From contig CABROF010000032.1 in NCBI GenBank assembly GCA_902472555.1, forward strand, positions 1 to 23,271: a stretch of 23,271 bases of DNA. The letters are read 5' to 3'. Source of the stretch: UMGS1851 sp900555605. GTDB lineage: Bacteria; Bacillota; Clostridia; UBA1212; UBA1255. The notes under the pieces were generated by a model. The model worked only from the letters and a program-made list of their open reading frames with translations, did no database searches and was not told the DNA's origin. This document shows positions 1 through 8,216 of this stretch, in pieces. The position numbers were made by a program, and so were the translations under genes. The number at the start of each line of letters is the position of its first letter. The first letter of the stretch is position 1.

Positions 1-102
1 TGACTTTGCCGGGAAGATTTTTGAAAAAAGGAGACTTTTTTTTACAGCCCCATTTCATCTAAACAAGCTTTATGGATCATATTGATCGTCTTGATCGTCA
101 GT

Positions 103-492
103 TCAGCGTTCCGGAGCGTTTGCGGAAAAATCTTTCGGCACATGCTGCTTAATTTTTTCAAAGCTTTTTTCGCTGATTACATGCTCAATTTTGCAGGCAT
201 CCTCAGTGGCTGGTGGTGGATCAACGCCAAGCTGCACCAGCCAATCTGACAGAAGCCTGTGCCGCTCGTACATTTTATCCGCGATTTGTAAACCGCTTTC
301 AGTCAATGTAATAAAGCCGTCAGAATCCATATGAACATAGCCGTTTTCTCTTAGCTGCTTCATAGCGACGCTGACGCTTGGTTTTGTAAAATTCAACTCC
401 GTTGCGATATCAATTGAACGCACCTGCGGCATTTTTTTGCTGAGAATCAGGATTGTTTCCAAATAGTTTTCCGCGGATTCCTTAATTGTCAT
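103..492 (-). CDS. DtxR/MntR-family metal-dependent transcriptional regulator
   Basis: The 129-residue protein has the two-domain DtxR/MntR layout. An N-terminal winged helix (about residues 1–65, recognition-helix region FTKPSVSVAMKQLRENGY) is followed by a dimerisation/metal-binding helix bundle (ERHRLLSDWLVQLGV, then DACKIEHVIS). The DACKIEH stretch matches the Cys/Glu/His ligand segment of DtxR/IdeR-type proteins. There is no C-terminal FeoA/SH3-like domain, as in MntR and short family members. By family it should bind DNA when loaded with Fe(II) or Mn(II) and control metal uptake; which metal cannot be read here. The gene follows alr on the same strand with a 74-bp gap holding a possible promoter. 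The ribosome binding site is weak. No metal transporter is adjacent in this window; a target gene could lie left of position 1. Confidence 0.88.
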   Translation of the reverse strand: MTIKESAENYLETILILSKKMPQVRSIDIATELNFTKPSVSVAMKQLRENGYVHMDSDGFITLTESGLQIADKMYERHRLLSDWLVQLGVDPPPATEDACKIEHVISEKSFEKIKQHVPKDFSANAPER

Positions 493-536
493 ATTCTAAC
501 GCCTGCCTAAATCCAATTTCTTATATATCAGGTTTT

Positions 537-565
537 ATATTATCACAAGAAAAGAAAAAGATCAA
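537..565 (-). promoter_or_regulatory. Possible promoter for the metalloregulator gene
   Basis: On the minus strand TTGATC (560–565) and TAATAT (537–542) are separated by 17 nt. Each matches four of six consensus bases. No terminator hairpin follows alr, so read-through from alr is equally possible. Confidence 0.35.
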
Positions 566-566
566 A

Positions 567-1652
567 TTAACGAAAAACAATAGGCAGTCCTTTTACCAAA
601 ATCGGATTGATCTGCAGCTTTACCGGATCCCCCTGCTTGCAGGAAATATCTGTGACATCAATTTCCAGGTTCATCATACCTACATGCCCCACCACACGGC
701 AGCGTTTACCGTTGACTGTGGCATATAGCGCTTTTCTGGTAAGAAATGCCTTTAGATTTTTAGCAATTCCCCGGAAACAGTCTCGGAAGCGGAACAGGTC
801 GTACCCGCGCTCCAATGAAAACCCGTGATACCAGCCGATGCTTACAACTGCAACAGTCGTATCCCGTTTTGCTTTCCAGCCTCTTCTATATCCGACTGTA
901 GATCCGGCCGGAAGACGGCGCAACTCTTCCACCTCTGCCTCCGCATAGCCAATGGGGATATATCCGGCGGGCGCTGCTGCAGATCTGCCCAGCAATGCAG
1001 TTCCAATTCGTACCGCATCGCAATGCATATCCGAATAATGTAAAAAGGATACAGAATTGCAGCAATGTATCATTCCCGGATTACAGCCGGCTTCTTTAAG
1101 CATTTGAAGGACATGACGGAATTGCGCAAACTGGGCCCGGGTTGCCTTTTGGCTGGAGGCAGTGTGAAAGTGCGTATAGATTCCGGAAATCGTTAAATAC
1201 GGCAGATCTTGATATACAGAGATAATCTGGTCCGTTTCCTGCGGTAGAAATCCATATCTGCCCATACCGGTATCAATTGCAATGTGTACGTCTGCGGCTG
1301 TCCCGCGCCGCGCCGCAGCTGCATTGACTGCGGCGGCATCGAATTGGGATCCGATGCCAATCGTCACGTTCAAATCCAAAAGCGTATGAATTTCTGCTTC
1401 ATTTGAAGTTCCGCGCAGCATCAGGATTGGATTCTCCGAAAAGCCTGCCTTTCTAAGTGCGATTGCTTCTTCCTGCTCAAAAACGGCAAAATGTGTGATT
1501 CCCTGCTTGTCCAGCAGCTGTGCAAAAGGCACGGCTCCCAGCCCGTAGCCATTTCCCTTCAGCACCGCCCAGATTACAGCTTCTCCTGCTTCTTTTTTTA
1601 TCATTTCTATATTGTGCAATAATGCCTGCGTTTCAATAATATACGCTTTCAT
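567..1652 (-). CDS. alr: Alanine racemase (divergent, PLP-dependent)
   Basis: This 361-residue fold-type III PLP enzyme should interconvert L- and D-alanine for peptidoglycan. The N-terminal barrel carries the PLP-lysine motif near residue 32 (AVLKGNGYGLG, usually VVKANAYGHG) and the phosphate/substrate segment IDTGMGRYGF. The C-terminal beta domain has the conserved GHVGMMNLEIDVTD segment. Two oddities stand out. The usual GYADG motif, whose Tyr is the second catalytic base, reads GWYHG here, so Trp sits at the Tyr position and a Tyr follows it. The usual C-terminal end after the beta domain is replaced by a short tail ending NPILVKGLPIVFR. The start ATG has a GGAAG element about 13 nt upstream and no other in-frame ATG nearby. 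The gene has its own extended -10 promoter. Alanine racemase is the best call, but a related amino-acid racemase is possible. Confidence 0.85.
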   Translation of the reverse strand: MKAYIIETQALLHNIEMIKKEAGEAVIWAVLKGNGYGLGAVPFAQLLDKQGITHFAVFEQEEAIALRKAGFSENPILMLRGTSNEAEIHTLLDLNVTIGIGSQFDAAAVNAAAARRGTAADVHIAIDTGMGRYGFLPQETDQIISVYQDLPYLTISGIYTHFHTASSQKATRAQFAQFRHVLQMLKEAGCNPGMIHCCNSVSFLHYSDMHCDAVRIGTALLGRSAAAPAGYIPIGYAEAEVEELRRLPAGSTVGYRRGWKAKRDTTVAVVSIGWYHGFSLERGYDLFRFRDCFRGIAKNLKAFLTRKALYATVNGKRCRVVGHVGMMNLEIDVTDISCKQGDPVKLQINPILVKGLPIVFR

Positions 1653-1695
1653 ATAATCATAATGACTTCCTTTTTTTTCAATTTTTCAATTATTA

Positions 1696-1704
1696 ATTAT
1701 AGCA
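1696..1704 (-). promoter_or_regulatory. Extended -10 promoter for alr
   Basis: The minus strand reads TGCTATAAT, a perfect -10 box (1696–1701) with the TGn extension (1702–1704). No good -35 box lies 16–18 nt upstream, as is common for extended -10 promoters. It sits between the ppdK terminator and the alr start. Confidence 0.6.
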
Positions 1705-1721
1705 TAAATTTTTCCCGTTTA

Positions 1722-1776
1722 AACAGAAAACTGCTTCAAAATTCGGTGGATCTCACCTTTGAATGAAGCAGTTCTG
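1722..1776 (-). terminator. Terminator hairpin downstream of ppdK
   Basis: A long inverted repeat has outer arms ACTGCTTCA (1730–1738) and TGAAGCAGT (1764–1772). The stem extends through AACAGA/TCTGTT with a 2-nt bulge, and an inner GGTG/CACC pairing closes the loop. On the minus strand it is followed by TTTTCTGTTT, an interrupted U-run. It lies 34 bp beyond the ppdK stop, in the right place to end that transcript. Confidence 0.7.
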
Positions 1777-1809
1777 TTTCCGTTTCAGGCCGAACGGTTT
1801 AATTTGTCT

Positions 1810-4434
1810 TTATTTATTTTTGATTGCGGCATGTGCAGCAGCCAAACGGGCGATGGGCACACGGTAAGGAGAGCAGGATACATAGGTAAGACCTACTTTA
1901 TGGCAGAATTCAATGGAGGAAGGATCTCCGCCGTGTTCTCCGCAGATACCGAGTTTGATATCGGGACGTGTCTTTCTGCCCAGGTCAGCAGCCATTTTTA
2001 CAAGCTTTCCAACGCCGACCTGGTCGAGTCTTGCGGTAGGATCTGCCTCGAAGATTTTAGCTGCATAATAGTCATCCAAAATTTTACCGGCATCATCGCG
2101 GCTCAAACCGTATGTCATCTGCGTCAGATCATTTGTACCGAAGGAGAAGAATTCTGCTTCCTGCGCAATCTCGTCTGCAGTCAGCGCGGCCCTCGGAATT
2201 TCGATCATGGTTCCGACCTTATATTCCAGCTTGATACCGCTGGCAGCAATCAATTTGTCTGCAGTGTCTGTGATGATTTTTTTCACAAACTTTAACTCTT
2301 TGAGTTCACAGACCAGCGGGATCATAATCTCCGGTACAACCTGAATGCCTTCTTTCCCTACATTGAGTGCTGCTTCAATAATTGCGGTCGTCTGCATTTC
2401 AGCAATTTCCGGATAGGTGACGGCCAGACGGCAGCCTCTGTGTCCGAGCATAGGATTCAGTTCATGCAGACTGTTGATCAATGTTTTCAGTGCATCATAT
2501 GTCATTCCGACGGCATCTGCCAAACGTTTTACTTCCTCATCCTCCTGCGGAAGGAATTCGTGCAGCGGAGGATCCAGCAGTCTGATGGTGACAGGGAATC
2601 CTTTCATCTCGCGGAACAGCCCTTCGAAGTCGCCTCTCTGCATAGGCAGAATTTTTGCAAGTGCGGCTTTTCTTTTCTCCACATCTGCGGCAACAATCAT
2701 CTGACGGAATGCAAAGATACGGTCCGTCTCAAAGAACATATGCTCGGTACGGCAAAGACCGATTCCTTCTGCGCCGAACTTTCTTGCAACAGCGGCATCC
2801 TTGGGCGAATCCGCATTGGTGCGTACTTTCAGCTTTCTTGCTTCATCGGCCCATTGCATGATGGTTGCAAAATCACCCGTCAGCTCCGGATCCTGTGTCG
2901 GCAGCTGTTCTCCGTATACGTTACCGGTGCTGCCGTCAAGAGAAATCCAATCCCCTTCTGTATATTTTTTGCCGTTTTTGTCAAAAAAGACTTTATTTTC
3001 TTCATCAATCTTAACATCCGAGCAGCCTGCGACGCAGCAGGTTCCCATGCCTCTTGCAACAACGGCAGCGTGAGATGTCATACCGCCGCGGCCGGTCAGA
3101 ATGCCCTGTGAAATGTTCATGCCTTCGATATCCTCAGGGGATGTTTCAAGACGGACAAGAACAATCAGCTTCTCCCCTGCTTCATATGCGACTTTTGCAT
3201 CTTCCGCAGTAAAATATACTTTTCCGGTGGCGGCACCAGGGGATGCAGGCAGACCTTTTGCTATCGGAGCAGCAGCCTTTAATGCTTTCGGCTCAAATGT
3301 AGGATGGAGCAGCGCATCTAACTGATTGGCTTCGATCTTAAGAAGCGCTTCTTCCTTCGTAACCATGCCCTCATTTACCAGATCAACCGCAATTTTCATG
3401 GCAGCCGCTGCAGTACGTTTTCCGTTTCTGGTCTGCAGCATAAAGAGCTTGCCTTTTTCAATTGTAAACTCCATATCCTGCATATCTCTGTAATGCTTTT
3501 CCAGAATAGAAGCAATCTCGTTGAACTGCTTATACGCTTCCGGATTTACTTCAGCCATTTTCTCCATGGGCTGCGGTGTTCTGATACCTGCGACGACATC
3601 CTCACCCTGTGCGTTCATCAGGAATTCGCCGTACAGCTTTTTCTCACCGGTGGACGGATTTCTGGTAAAGGCAACGCCGGTACCGGAATCATTGCCCATA
3701 TTTCCGTAAACCATTTCCTGCACGTTGACAGCTGTGCCCCAGTCTCCGGGGATATCATTCATTCTTCTGTAAAAGATTGCTCTCGGGTTGTCCCATGAAC
3801 GGAAAACGGCTTTGATTGCTTCAATCAGCTGTGTCTTGGGCTCCTGCGGAAAATCCGTTCCCTTTTCATTTTTGTACAAAACTTTATATTTTGCCACAAC
3901 CTCTTTCAGATCATCAGCCGTCAGGTCTGTATCGAATTTTGCGCCCTTTGCTTCTTTCACTTCATCCAAAATCTTCTCGAATTTCGGTTTCTCGACTTCC
4001 ATCACAACGTCAGAAAACATCTGGATAAAGCGTCTGTAGCTGTCGTATGCAAAGCGCTCATTGCCTGTGAGCTTTGCTAAGCCTTCTACAACAACATCGT
4101 TCAGGCCTAAATTCAAAATCGTATCCATCATGCCGGGCATCGATGCTCTGGCACCGGAACGGACAGAAACCAAAAACGGATTGGAAGGATCCCCAAATTT
4201 TTTACCGACGACATCTTCGGTAACAGCAAGCGTGCGGTAGATTTCATCTTCAATTTCCGGTGCAATTGTCTTGCCGTCCGCATAATATCTGGTACAAGCT
4301 TCCGTGGTAATGGTAAATCCTCTCGGCACAGGAAGCCCCAGGGATGTCATTTCCGCCAGATTGGCACCCTTTCCGCCCAGCAGATTTCTCATGCCGGCAT
4401 TTCCTTCTTTAAACTGATAAACATACTTACCCAT
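1810..4434 (-). CDS. ppdK: Pyruvate, phosphate dikinase
   Basis: The 874-residue protein matches the full length of PPDK, which interconverts pyruvate + ATP + Pi and phosphoenolpyruvate + AMP + PPi. In anaerobic Firmicutes it often works in glycolysis or PEP supply. The N-terminal nucleotide-binding domain is visible (GGKGANLAEMTSLGLPVPRGFT; VSVRSGARASMPGMMDTILNLGLND). Next comes the swivelling phosphohistidine domain with GGMTSHAAVVARGMGT, the His being phosphorylated. The C-terminal TIM-barrel PEP/pyruvate domain follows (GIGLCRTEHMFF, GHRGCRLAVTYPEI, FFSFGTNDLTQMTYG, GICGEHGGDP with the catalytic Cys). I chose the ATG at 4434 because GGGAGGATT lies just upstream. The alternative ATG at 4449 would overlap that ribosome binding site. 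It follows glyS on the same strand, with a 110-bp gap that contains a GC-rich inverted repeat. Confidence 0.97.
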   Translation of the reverse strand: MGKYVYQFKEGNAGMRNLLGGKGANLAEMTSLGLPVPRGFTITTEACTRYYADGKTIAPEIEDEIYRTLAVTEDVVGKKFGDPSNPFLVSVRSGARASMPGMMDTILNLGLNDVVVEGLAKLTGNERFAYDSYRRFIQMFSDVVMEVEKPKFEKILDEVKEAKGAKFDTDLTADDLKEVVAKYKVLYKNEKGTDFPQEPKTQLIEAIKAVFRSWDNPRAIFYRRMNDIPGDWGTAVNVQEMVYGNMGNDSGTGVAFTRNPSTGEKKLYGEFLMNAQGEDVVAGIRTPQPMEKMAEVNPEAYKQFNEIASILEKHYRDMQDMEFTIEKGKLFMLQTRNGKRTAAAAMKIAVDLVNEGMVTKEEALLKIEANQLDALLHPTFEPKALKAAAPIAKGLPASPGAATGKVYFTAEDAKVAYEAGEKLIVLVRLETSPEDIEGMNISQGILTGRGGMTSHAAVVARGMGTCCVAGCSDVKIDEENKVFFDKNGKKYTEGDWISLDGSTGNVYGEQLPTQDPELTGDFATIMQWADEARKLKVRTNADSPKDAAVARKFGAEGIGLCRTEHMFFETDRIFAFRQMIVAADVEKRKAALAKILPMQRGDFEGLFREMKGFPVTIRLLDPPLHEFLPQEDEEVKRLADAVGMTYDALKTLINSLHELNPMLGHRGCRLAVTYPEIAEMQTTAIIEAALNVGKEGIQVVPEIMIPLVCELKELKFVKKIITDTADKLIAASGIKLEYKVGTMIEIPRAALTADEIAQEAEFFSFGTNDLTQMTYGLSRDDAGKILDDYYAAKIFEADPTARLDQVGVGKLVKMAADLGRKTRPDIKLGICGEHGGDPSSIEFCHKVGLTYVSCSPYRVPIARLAAAHAAIKNK

Positions 4435-4479
4435 TTGTAATCCTCCCATATTGATTTTGTATAATATCGGCGCAGATCC

Positions 4480-4514
4480 AGCGCAATGCTGTCCGGAACG
4501 GCCCGCACTGCGCT
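4480..4514 (-). other. Inverted repeat between glyS and ppdK
   Basis: The arms AGCGCAATGC (4480–4489) and GCACTGCGCT (4505–4514) form a 10-bp stem with one wobble or mismatch. No U-run follows on either strand, so it is not a classical terminator. It could modulate read-through or mRNA stability between the two genes, but its function is unknown. Confidence 0.4.
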
Positions 4515-4544
4515 GAGATCAAAAGGCGCCGAGGTCAGCAATTA

Positions 4545-5951
4545 CTAAAATGCAATCCGTTCTTCCAGCCATGCCTCTAATGCCGCAATCGGCACGCGAA
4601 CCTGCTCCATGGAGTCCCGGAAACGGATTGTGACAGCTTCGTCGCCGGGAACGCCTTCCTCCCCTTTTGTCTGAAAATCATACGTGATACAAAAAGGCGT
4701 ACCAATTTCATCCTGTCTTCTGTAGCGTTTGCCAATACTGCCGGCTTCGTCAAATTCACAGTTGAATTTTTTGCTCAGCCGCAGATAGAGCTGAAATGCA
4801 TCATCGGACAATTTCTTTACCAGCGGAAGCACCGCAGCCTTTACAGGCGCCAATGCCGGATGAAAACGCAGCACAGTGCGGACATCCTTCTCCCCTACTT
4901 CTTCCTCATCATATGCTTCACACAAAAATGCCAGGGTTACGCGGTCTGCGCCGAGAGACGGCTCGATACAATAAGGAACATACTTCTCATTTGTAGCAGG
5001 ATCAAAATAAGAAAGATCCTCTTTCGAATAGGTGATATGCTGTTTCAGATCATAATCCGTCCTGTCTGCAACACCCCATAACTCTCCCCATCCGAAAGGA
5101 AACAAATATTCAAAATCTGTCGTGGCTTTGCTGTAAAATGCCAATTCTTCCTTCGCATGGTCGCGCAGCCGCAGATTTTGATCGTTGATTCCCAGTGAAA
5201 GCAGCCAATTATGACAGAATGTGCGCCAATATGCAAACCATTCCAGATCTGTGCCCGGCTGACAGAAAAATTCTAATTCCATTTGTTCGAATTCTCTTGT
5301 CCGAAAAGTAAAATTGCCGGGGGTGATTTCGTTGCGGAAGGATTTTCCCACCTGGCAAACCCCAAAAGGCAGCTTTTTACGCGTCGTACGCTGAATATTT
5401 TTAAAATTTACGAAAATCCCCTGAGCTGTTTCCGGACGCAGATAGAGCTCGGACTGTGAGTCCTCCGTTACACCTTGGAAGGTTTTGAACATCATATTAA
5501 ACTTCCGGATATCTGTTAGATTTTGGGAACCGCATAAAGGACAGGGGATGCCGTTCTCCTTGATGTACTGTGTCAGCTGCTCATTAGACCAGCCTTCTAC
5601 ACTGAGGGCAACCTTGTGTTCCTGATTCCAGTCTTCCACAATTTTATCTGCTCTGTGACGTCCTTTACACTGCTTGCAGTCGATCAAAGGATCATTGAAG
5701 CCCGCAACATGGCCCGATGCAACCCATACCTGAGGGTTCATCAGGATCGCACAGTCTACGCCGACATTATATTGGCTTTCCTGTACAAATTTTTTCCACC
5801 AGGCTTTTTTTACGTTATTTTTCAGTTCAACACCCAGTGGGCCGTAGTCCCAGCTGTTTGCAAGGCCGCCGTAAATCTGGGAACCGGAATAAATAAATCC
5901 CCGATTCTGTGACAGCGCTACAATTTTTTCCATCGTTTTTTCCGCAGCCAC
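4545..5951 (-). CDS. glyS: Glycyl-tRNA synthetase, single-chain (alpha2) type
   Basis: This 468-residue class II synthetase charges tRNA(Gly). The N-terminus (QNRGFIYSGSQIYGGLANSWDYGPLGVELKNN split around motif 1) is diagnostic of the archaeal/eukaryotic-type homodimeric GlyRS rather than the alpha2beta2 glyQ/glyS form. A zinc-binding insertion shows CKQCKGRH and CPLCGSQN. Motif 2 is near FRNEITPGNFTFRTREFEQMELEFF, and motif 3 near EPSLGADRVTLAFL. The C-terminal anticodon-binding domain begins near LAPVKAAVLPLVKKL. The start is a GTG at 5951 with GGGGGG 6 nt upstream; an ATG six codons later is a weaker alternative. The gene begins 12 bp after the rpoZ stop and so belongs to the yicC–remA–gmk–rpoZ operon. 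Confidence 0.97.
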   Translation of the reverse strand: MAAEKTMEKIVALSQNRGFIYSGSQIYGGLANSWDYGPLGVELKNNVKKAWWKKFVQESQYNVGVDCAILMNPQVWVASGHVAGFNDPLIDCKQCKGRHRADKIVEDWNQEHKVALSVEGWSNEQLTQYIKENGIPCPLCGSQNLTDIRKFNMMFKTFQGVTEDSQSELYLRPETAQGIFVNFKNIQRTTRKKLPFGVCQVGKSFRNEITPGNFTFRTREFEQMELEFFCQPGTDLEWFAYWRTFCHNWLLSLGINDQNLRLRDHAKEELAFYSKATTDFEYLFPFGWGELWGVADRTDYDLKQHITYSKEDLSYFDPATNEKYVPYCIEPSLGADRVTLAFLCEAYDEEEVGEKDVRTVLRFHPALAPVKAAVLPLVKKLSDDAFQLYLRLSKKFNCEFDEAGSIGKRYRRQDEIGTPFCITYDFQTKGEEGVPGDEAVTIRFRDSMEQVRVPIAALEAWLEERIAF

Positions 5952-5963
5952 CGATATCCCCCC

Positions 5964-6170
5964 TTATTTAAGTCCTTCCTTGCGTCTTTCATAGGTTACT
6001 TTACCGTCGTATATTTCATGGACCGCCAAGGTAACACTTTTATTGGACTGAAAATCCGTTCTGCTTTCCGAACCGGCTGTGATCTGCCGGGCTCTTTTGG
6101 CAATTTCCATCACCAGTGTATATCTGCTGTCGGTATTTTTAAGCAATTCCGCAATTGCAGGATAAATCAT
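5964..6170 (-). CDS. rpoZ: RNA polymerase omega subunit
   Basis: The 68-residue protein has the omega signature. MIYPAIAELLKNTDSRYTLVMEIAKRARQI is the helix pair that clamps the beta-prime C-terminus, and NKSVTLAVHEIYDGKVTYER follows. Omega aids assembly and stability of RNA polymerase. The start codon overlaps the gmk stop as ATGA, so translational coupling is likely. The position just after gmk is the standard Firmicute arrangement. Confidence 0.95.
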   Translation of the reverse strand: MIYPAIAELLKNTDSRYTLVMEIAKRARQITAGSESRTDFQSNKSVTLAVHEIYDGKVTYERRKEGLK

Positions 6171-6796
6171 AAGATATCCTCCCCTTTTAATATTTTTATA
6201 TTTAAAATATGCTTATTTCTGATAAACTTGCTTCTTTCGGCCTTTATGACCGCGGCAAGATCGTTTACCGCCTCGTCAAGAACGTCATTGACAATGACAT
6301 AATCAAAAAGTGCGACCTTGGAAAGCTCCTCTTTTACTGCAAATGCAACGCGTTCTCTCAGCTGCGCTTCCGTCTCTCGATGTCTGGATCGGATCCGGTC
6401 TTCTAAATCCGCGATGGACGGCGGTAAAATAAAAATGGTTACGGTGTCCTCTGGCAGCGCCTCTTTAATTGCTACGGCTCCGGGAATTGTCAAATCCAAA
6501 ATGACATCTCTTCCGGCATCGATTCCGGCCTGCAGCACACTGCGCAAGGTGCCGTATTTGTGGCCGCAGAATTCGTCCCACTCCAGAATTTCCTTCTCAC
6601 ATACGAGCCGTTCAAATTCTTCGTTTGTTTTGTAATAATAATTTACGGCCTCCGTTTCGTTGTGACGAATCTCTCTGGTCGTGGCGGAAACTGCATATAT
6701 AATATTATCATCTCTTTGTGTGATTCTGTCGATCAGTGTTCCCTTTCCAACCCCAGACGGCCCTGAAACTACTACAACCAAACCCTTTTCAGCCAT
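6167..6796 (-). CDS. gmk: Guanylate kinase
   Basis: The 209-residue enzyme phosphorylates GMP to GDP with ATP. The P-loop GPSGVGKGT is near residues 12–20. The GMP-binding region includes SATTRE and the NYYYKTNEEFE segment. The lid region carries RIRSRHRETEAQLRERV. The ATG at 6796 is chosen because GGGAGG stands 5 nt upstream; the ATG 15 nt earlier would place that Shine–Dalgarno sequence inside the coding region. It lies 27 bp after remA and overlaps rpoZ by 4 bp. Confidence 0.97.
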   Translation of the reverse strand: MAEKGLVVVVSGPSGVGKGTLIDRITQRDDNIIYAVSATTREIRHNETEAVNYYYKTNEEFERLVCEKEILEWDEFCGHKYGTLRSVLQAGIDAGRDVILDLTIPGAVAIKEALPEDTVTIFILPPSIADLEDRIRSRHRETEAQLRERVAFAVKEELSKVALFDYVIVNDVLDEAVNDLAAVIKAERSKFIRNKHILNIKILKGEDIL

Positions 6797-6823
6797 AAAT
6801 ACCTCCCACATTATTCCCGCTTT

Positions 6824-7093
6824 TTACAATTTAGAAACATCCTCTGGGACCTCTCCGGAAGTGCCCGTTATACGGCTGGCAATGGTCTCCGGCTGTATCG
6901 CGGAAAGCACCACGTGATCGCTGTCCATGATAATCACTGCCCGTGTTCGCCTACCGTAGGTCGCATCAATGCACATAGAGCGGTCCTTGCCCTCCTGTAT
7001 CATACGCTTGATCGGCGCAGAATCCGGACTGACAATCGCCACGATTCTGTGCGCCAATACTAAATTACCGAATCCGACATTCACAAGCTTCAT
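6824..7093 (-). CDS. remA: RemA/DUF370 family DNA-binding regulator
   Basis: The 89-residue protein matches the RemA (YlzA) family: KLVNVGFGNLVLAHRIVAIVSPDSAPIK, then the positively charged segment CIDATYGRRTRAVIIMDS. In Bacillus subtilis RemA oligomerises and activates biofilm-matrix and osmoprotection genes. In Clostridia the family is conserved but its targets are less well known. The second ATG (7093) is preferred because GGGAGG lies 7 nt upstream of it but only 1 nt from the ATG at 7099. It sits 18 bp after yicC, in the canonical yicC–remA–gmk order. The tail after about residue 78 is poorly conserved. Confidence 0.92.
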   Translation of the reverse strand: MKLVNVGFGNLVLAHRIVAIVSPDSAPIKRMIQEGKDRSMCIDATYGRRTRAVIIMDSDHVVLSAIQPETIASRITGTSGEVPEDVSKL

Positions 7094-7111
7094 GTGCATA
7101 CCTCCCGCATG

Positions 7112-7990
7112 CTACTCTACATTCTGTATTTGTTCTCGTATTTTTTCAATTTCGCTTTTCAGCGCAATGACATGATTTGTAATGGTGATATCGTTTGCCT
7201 TTGAACCCATGGTATTTACCTCACGGTTCATTTCCTGCACTAGGAAGTCGAGTTTTCTTCCCACAGCGCCCTCGTTTTGCAAAATATCGCGGAATTGCAG
7301 AATATGGCTGCGCATCCGATCAATTTCTTCGTCAATATTGCAGCGGTCCGCAAAAAGTGCAACCTCTGCGGCAATGCGCTGCGGATCCACTGTATCGGTG
7401 CCCAGCAGATCTTCCAATCTGCGGTGCAGCTTTTCTTTATATTCCTGCGGAACAAAGCTGCTGCGCTGTGCGATTGCGTGAAAATGCATTTCAACCGTAT
7501 CTATTAATTTCAGAAAGGTTTCATATAGTATGGCTCCTTCTTTTTCACGCATAACAGTCAGATTTTCCGCAGCCTGAATCACTACGGTACGCAGCAGCTC
7601 CCATACAGACGCGGTGTCTGTTTCCTTTTTCGTAACAACAAAGGCCTCCGGAATCTGCAGTATGATGTCTGCATCAATCCGGATTGGAAGCGCATGTCGC
7701 TGCGCAGTCTCCTGTATCGCATCGATATATGACTGAATTAATCCCTCGTCAGCGGCCACGACTTTACTGAACGGCGAAAGATCTGTATACGTAATATAGA
7801 TATCGGCTTTTCCGCGTATAATATATTGCTGAAGCAAATGCCGGATCCGATCTTCGAGAGATAGAAATTCTCTCGGCATCTTAACGGTATAATCTGCATA
7901 ACGATGATTGACTGTCTTGATCTCAACAGTACACTGTCTGGTACTGTCACGGTATTCCCCTTTTCCAAACCCTGTCATGCTTCTGATCAT
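7112..7990 (-). CDS. yicC: YicC/YloC family endoribonuclease
   Basis: The 292-residue protein begins MIRSMTGFGKGEYRD, the family hallmark, and ends with the conserved block EGAVGRKLDFLVQEMNRE followed by NTMGSKANDITITNHVI. Escherichia coli YicC has been described as an endoribonuclease acting in small-RNA decay; the role of Firmicute YloC is less clear. The ATG at 7990 gives the family N-terminus directly. An in-frame GTG at 8005 has a Shine–Dalgarno sequence only 1 nt away and is unlikely. This is the first gene of the operon and is preceded by a strong promoter and a structured leader. Confidence 0.93.
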   Translation of the reverse strand: MIRSMTGFGKGEYRDSTRQCTVEIKTVNHRYADYTVKMPREFLSLEDRIRHLLQQYIIRGKADIYITYTDLSPFSKVVAADEGLIQSYIDAIQETAQRHALPIRIDADIILQIPEAFVVTKKETDTASVWELLRTVVIQAAENLTVMREKEGAILYETFLKLIDTVEMHFHAIAQRSSFVPQEYKEKLHRRLEDLLGTDTVDPQRIAAEVALFADRCNIDEEIDRMRSHILQFRDILQNEGAVGRKLDFLVQEMNREVNTMGSKANDITITNHVIALKSEIEKIREQIQNVE

Positions 7991-8027
7991 ACGTGTATCT
8001 TCCACATCCTAATCAATATAAATACAG

Positions 8028-8073
8028 AAAAAGATACCTGCTGATTGCCAGGTATTCGGATACCTACGGTATC
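8028..8073 (-). promoter_or_regulatory. Attenuator-like structured leader of yicC operon
   Basis: In minus-strand order the leader holds GATACC (8068–8073), GGTATCC (8058–8064), AATACCTG (8049–8056) and CAGGTATCT (8032–8040). The last pair forms a 7-bp hairpin followed by CTTTTT, a short intrinsic-terminator shape. All four arms are mutually complementary, so arms 1:2 and 3:4 compete with 2:3 and 1:4. This fits attenuation, but no ligand or leader peptide is recognisable. Confidence 0.5.
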
Positions 8074-8079
8074 TTGTCT

Positions 8080-8107
8080 ATTATATCATAATATGGCAAA
8101 ATGGCAA
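8080..8107 (-). promoter_or_regulatory. Sigma-A-type promoter of the yicC–ppdK cluster
   Basis: TTGCCA (8102–8107) and a perfect TATAAT (8080–8085) are spaced by 16 nt on the minus strand. This is the best promoter upstream of the yicC operon. Transcription would start near 8073, at the first arm of the leader structure. Confidence 0.75.
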
Positions 8108-8148
8108 GAATTACTTCTGACGCTCTGCCGTCGGGTGCAGCGGGGCTC

Positions 8149-8185
8149 AAAAATACCGGCCGATCTGTTTGCACGAACGGCCGGT
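8149..8185 (-). terminator. Intrinsic terminator of the lipoprotein gene
   Basis: The perfect 8-bp arms ACCGGCCG and CGGCCGGT (8155–8162 and 8178–8185) are followed on the minus strand by ATTTTTG. It lies about 30 bp after the lipoprotein stop codon. Confidence 0.8.
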
Positions 8186-8216
8186 AAATGATAAAAACGA
8201 ATCTGTGAACGGCTGA

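Noticed and set aside
24..41. A6G/CT6 inverted repeat near the left edge as terminator
   Set aside because: The stem is almost all A–T and would be unstable. The first 102 bases otherwise show no recognisable feature.
498..520. Possible DtxR/IdeR-type operator (TTAGGC half site) upstream of the metalloregulator
   Set aside because: Only one half resembles the iron-box consensus; there is no palindromic partner.
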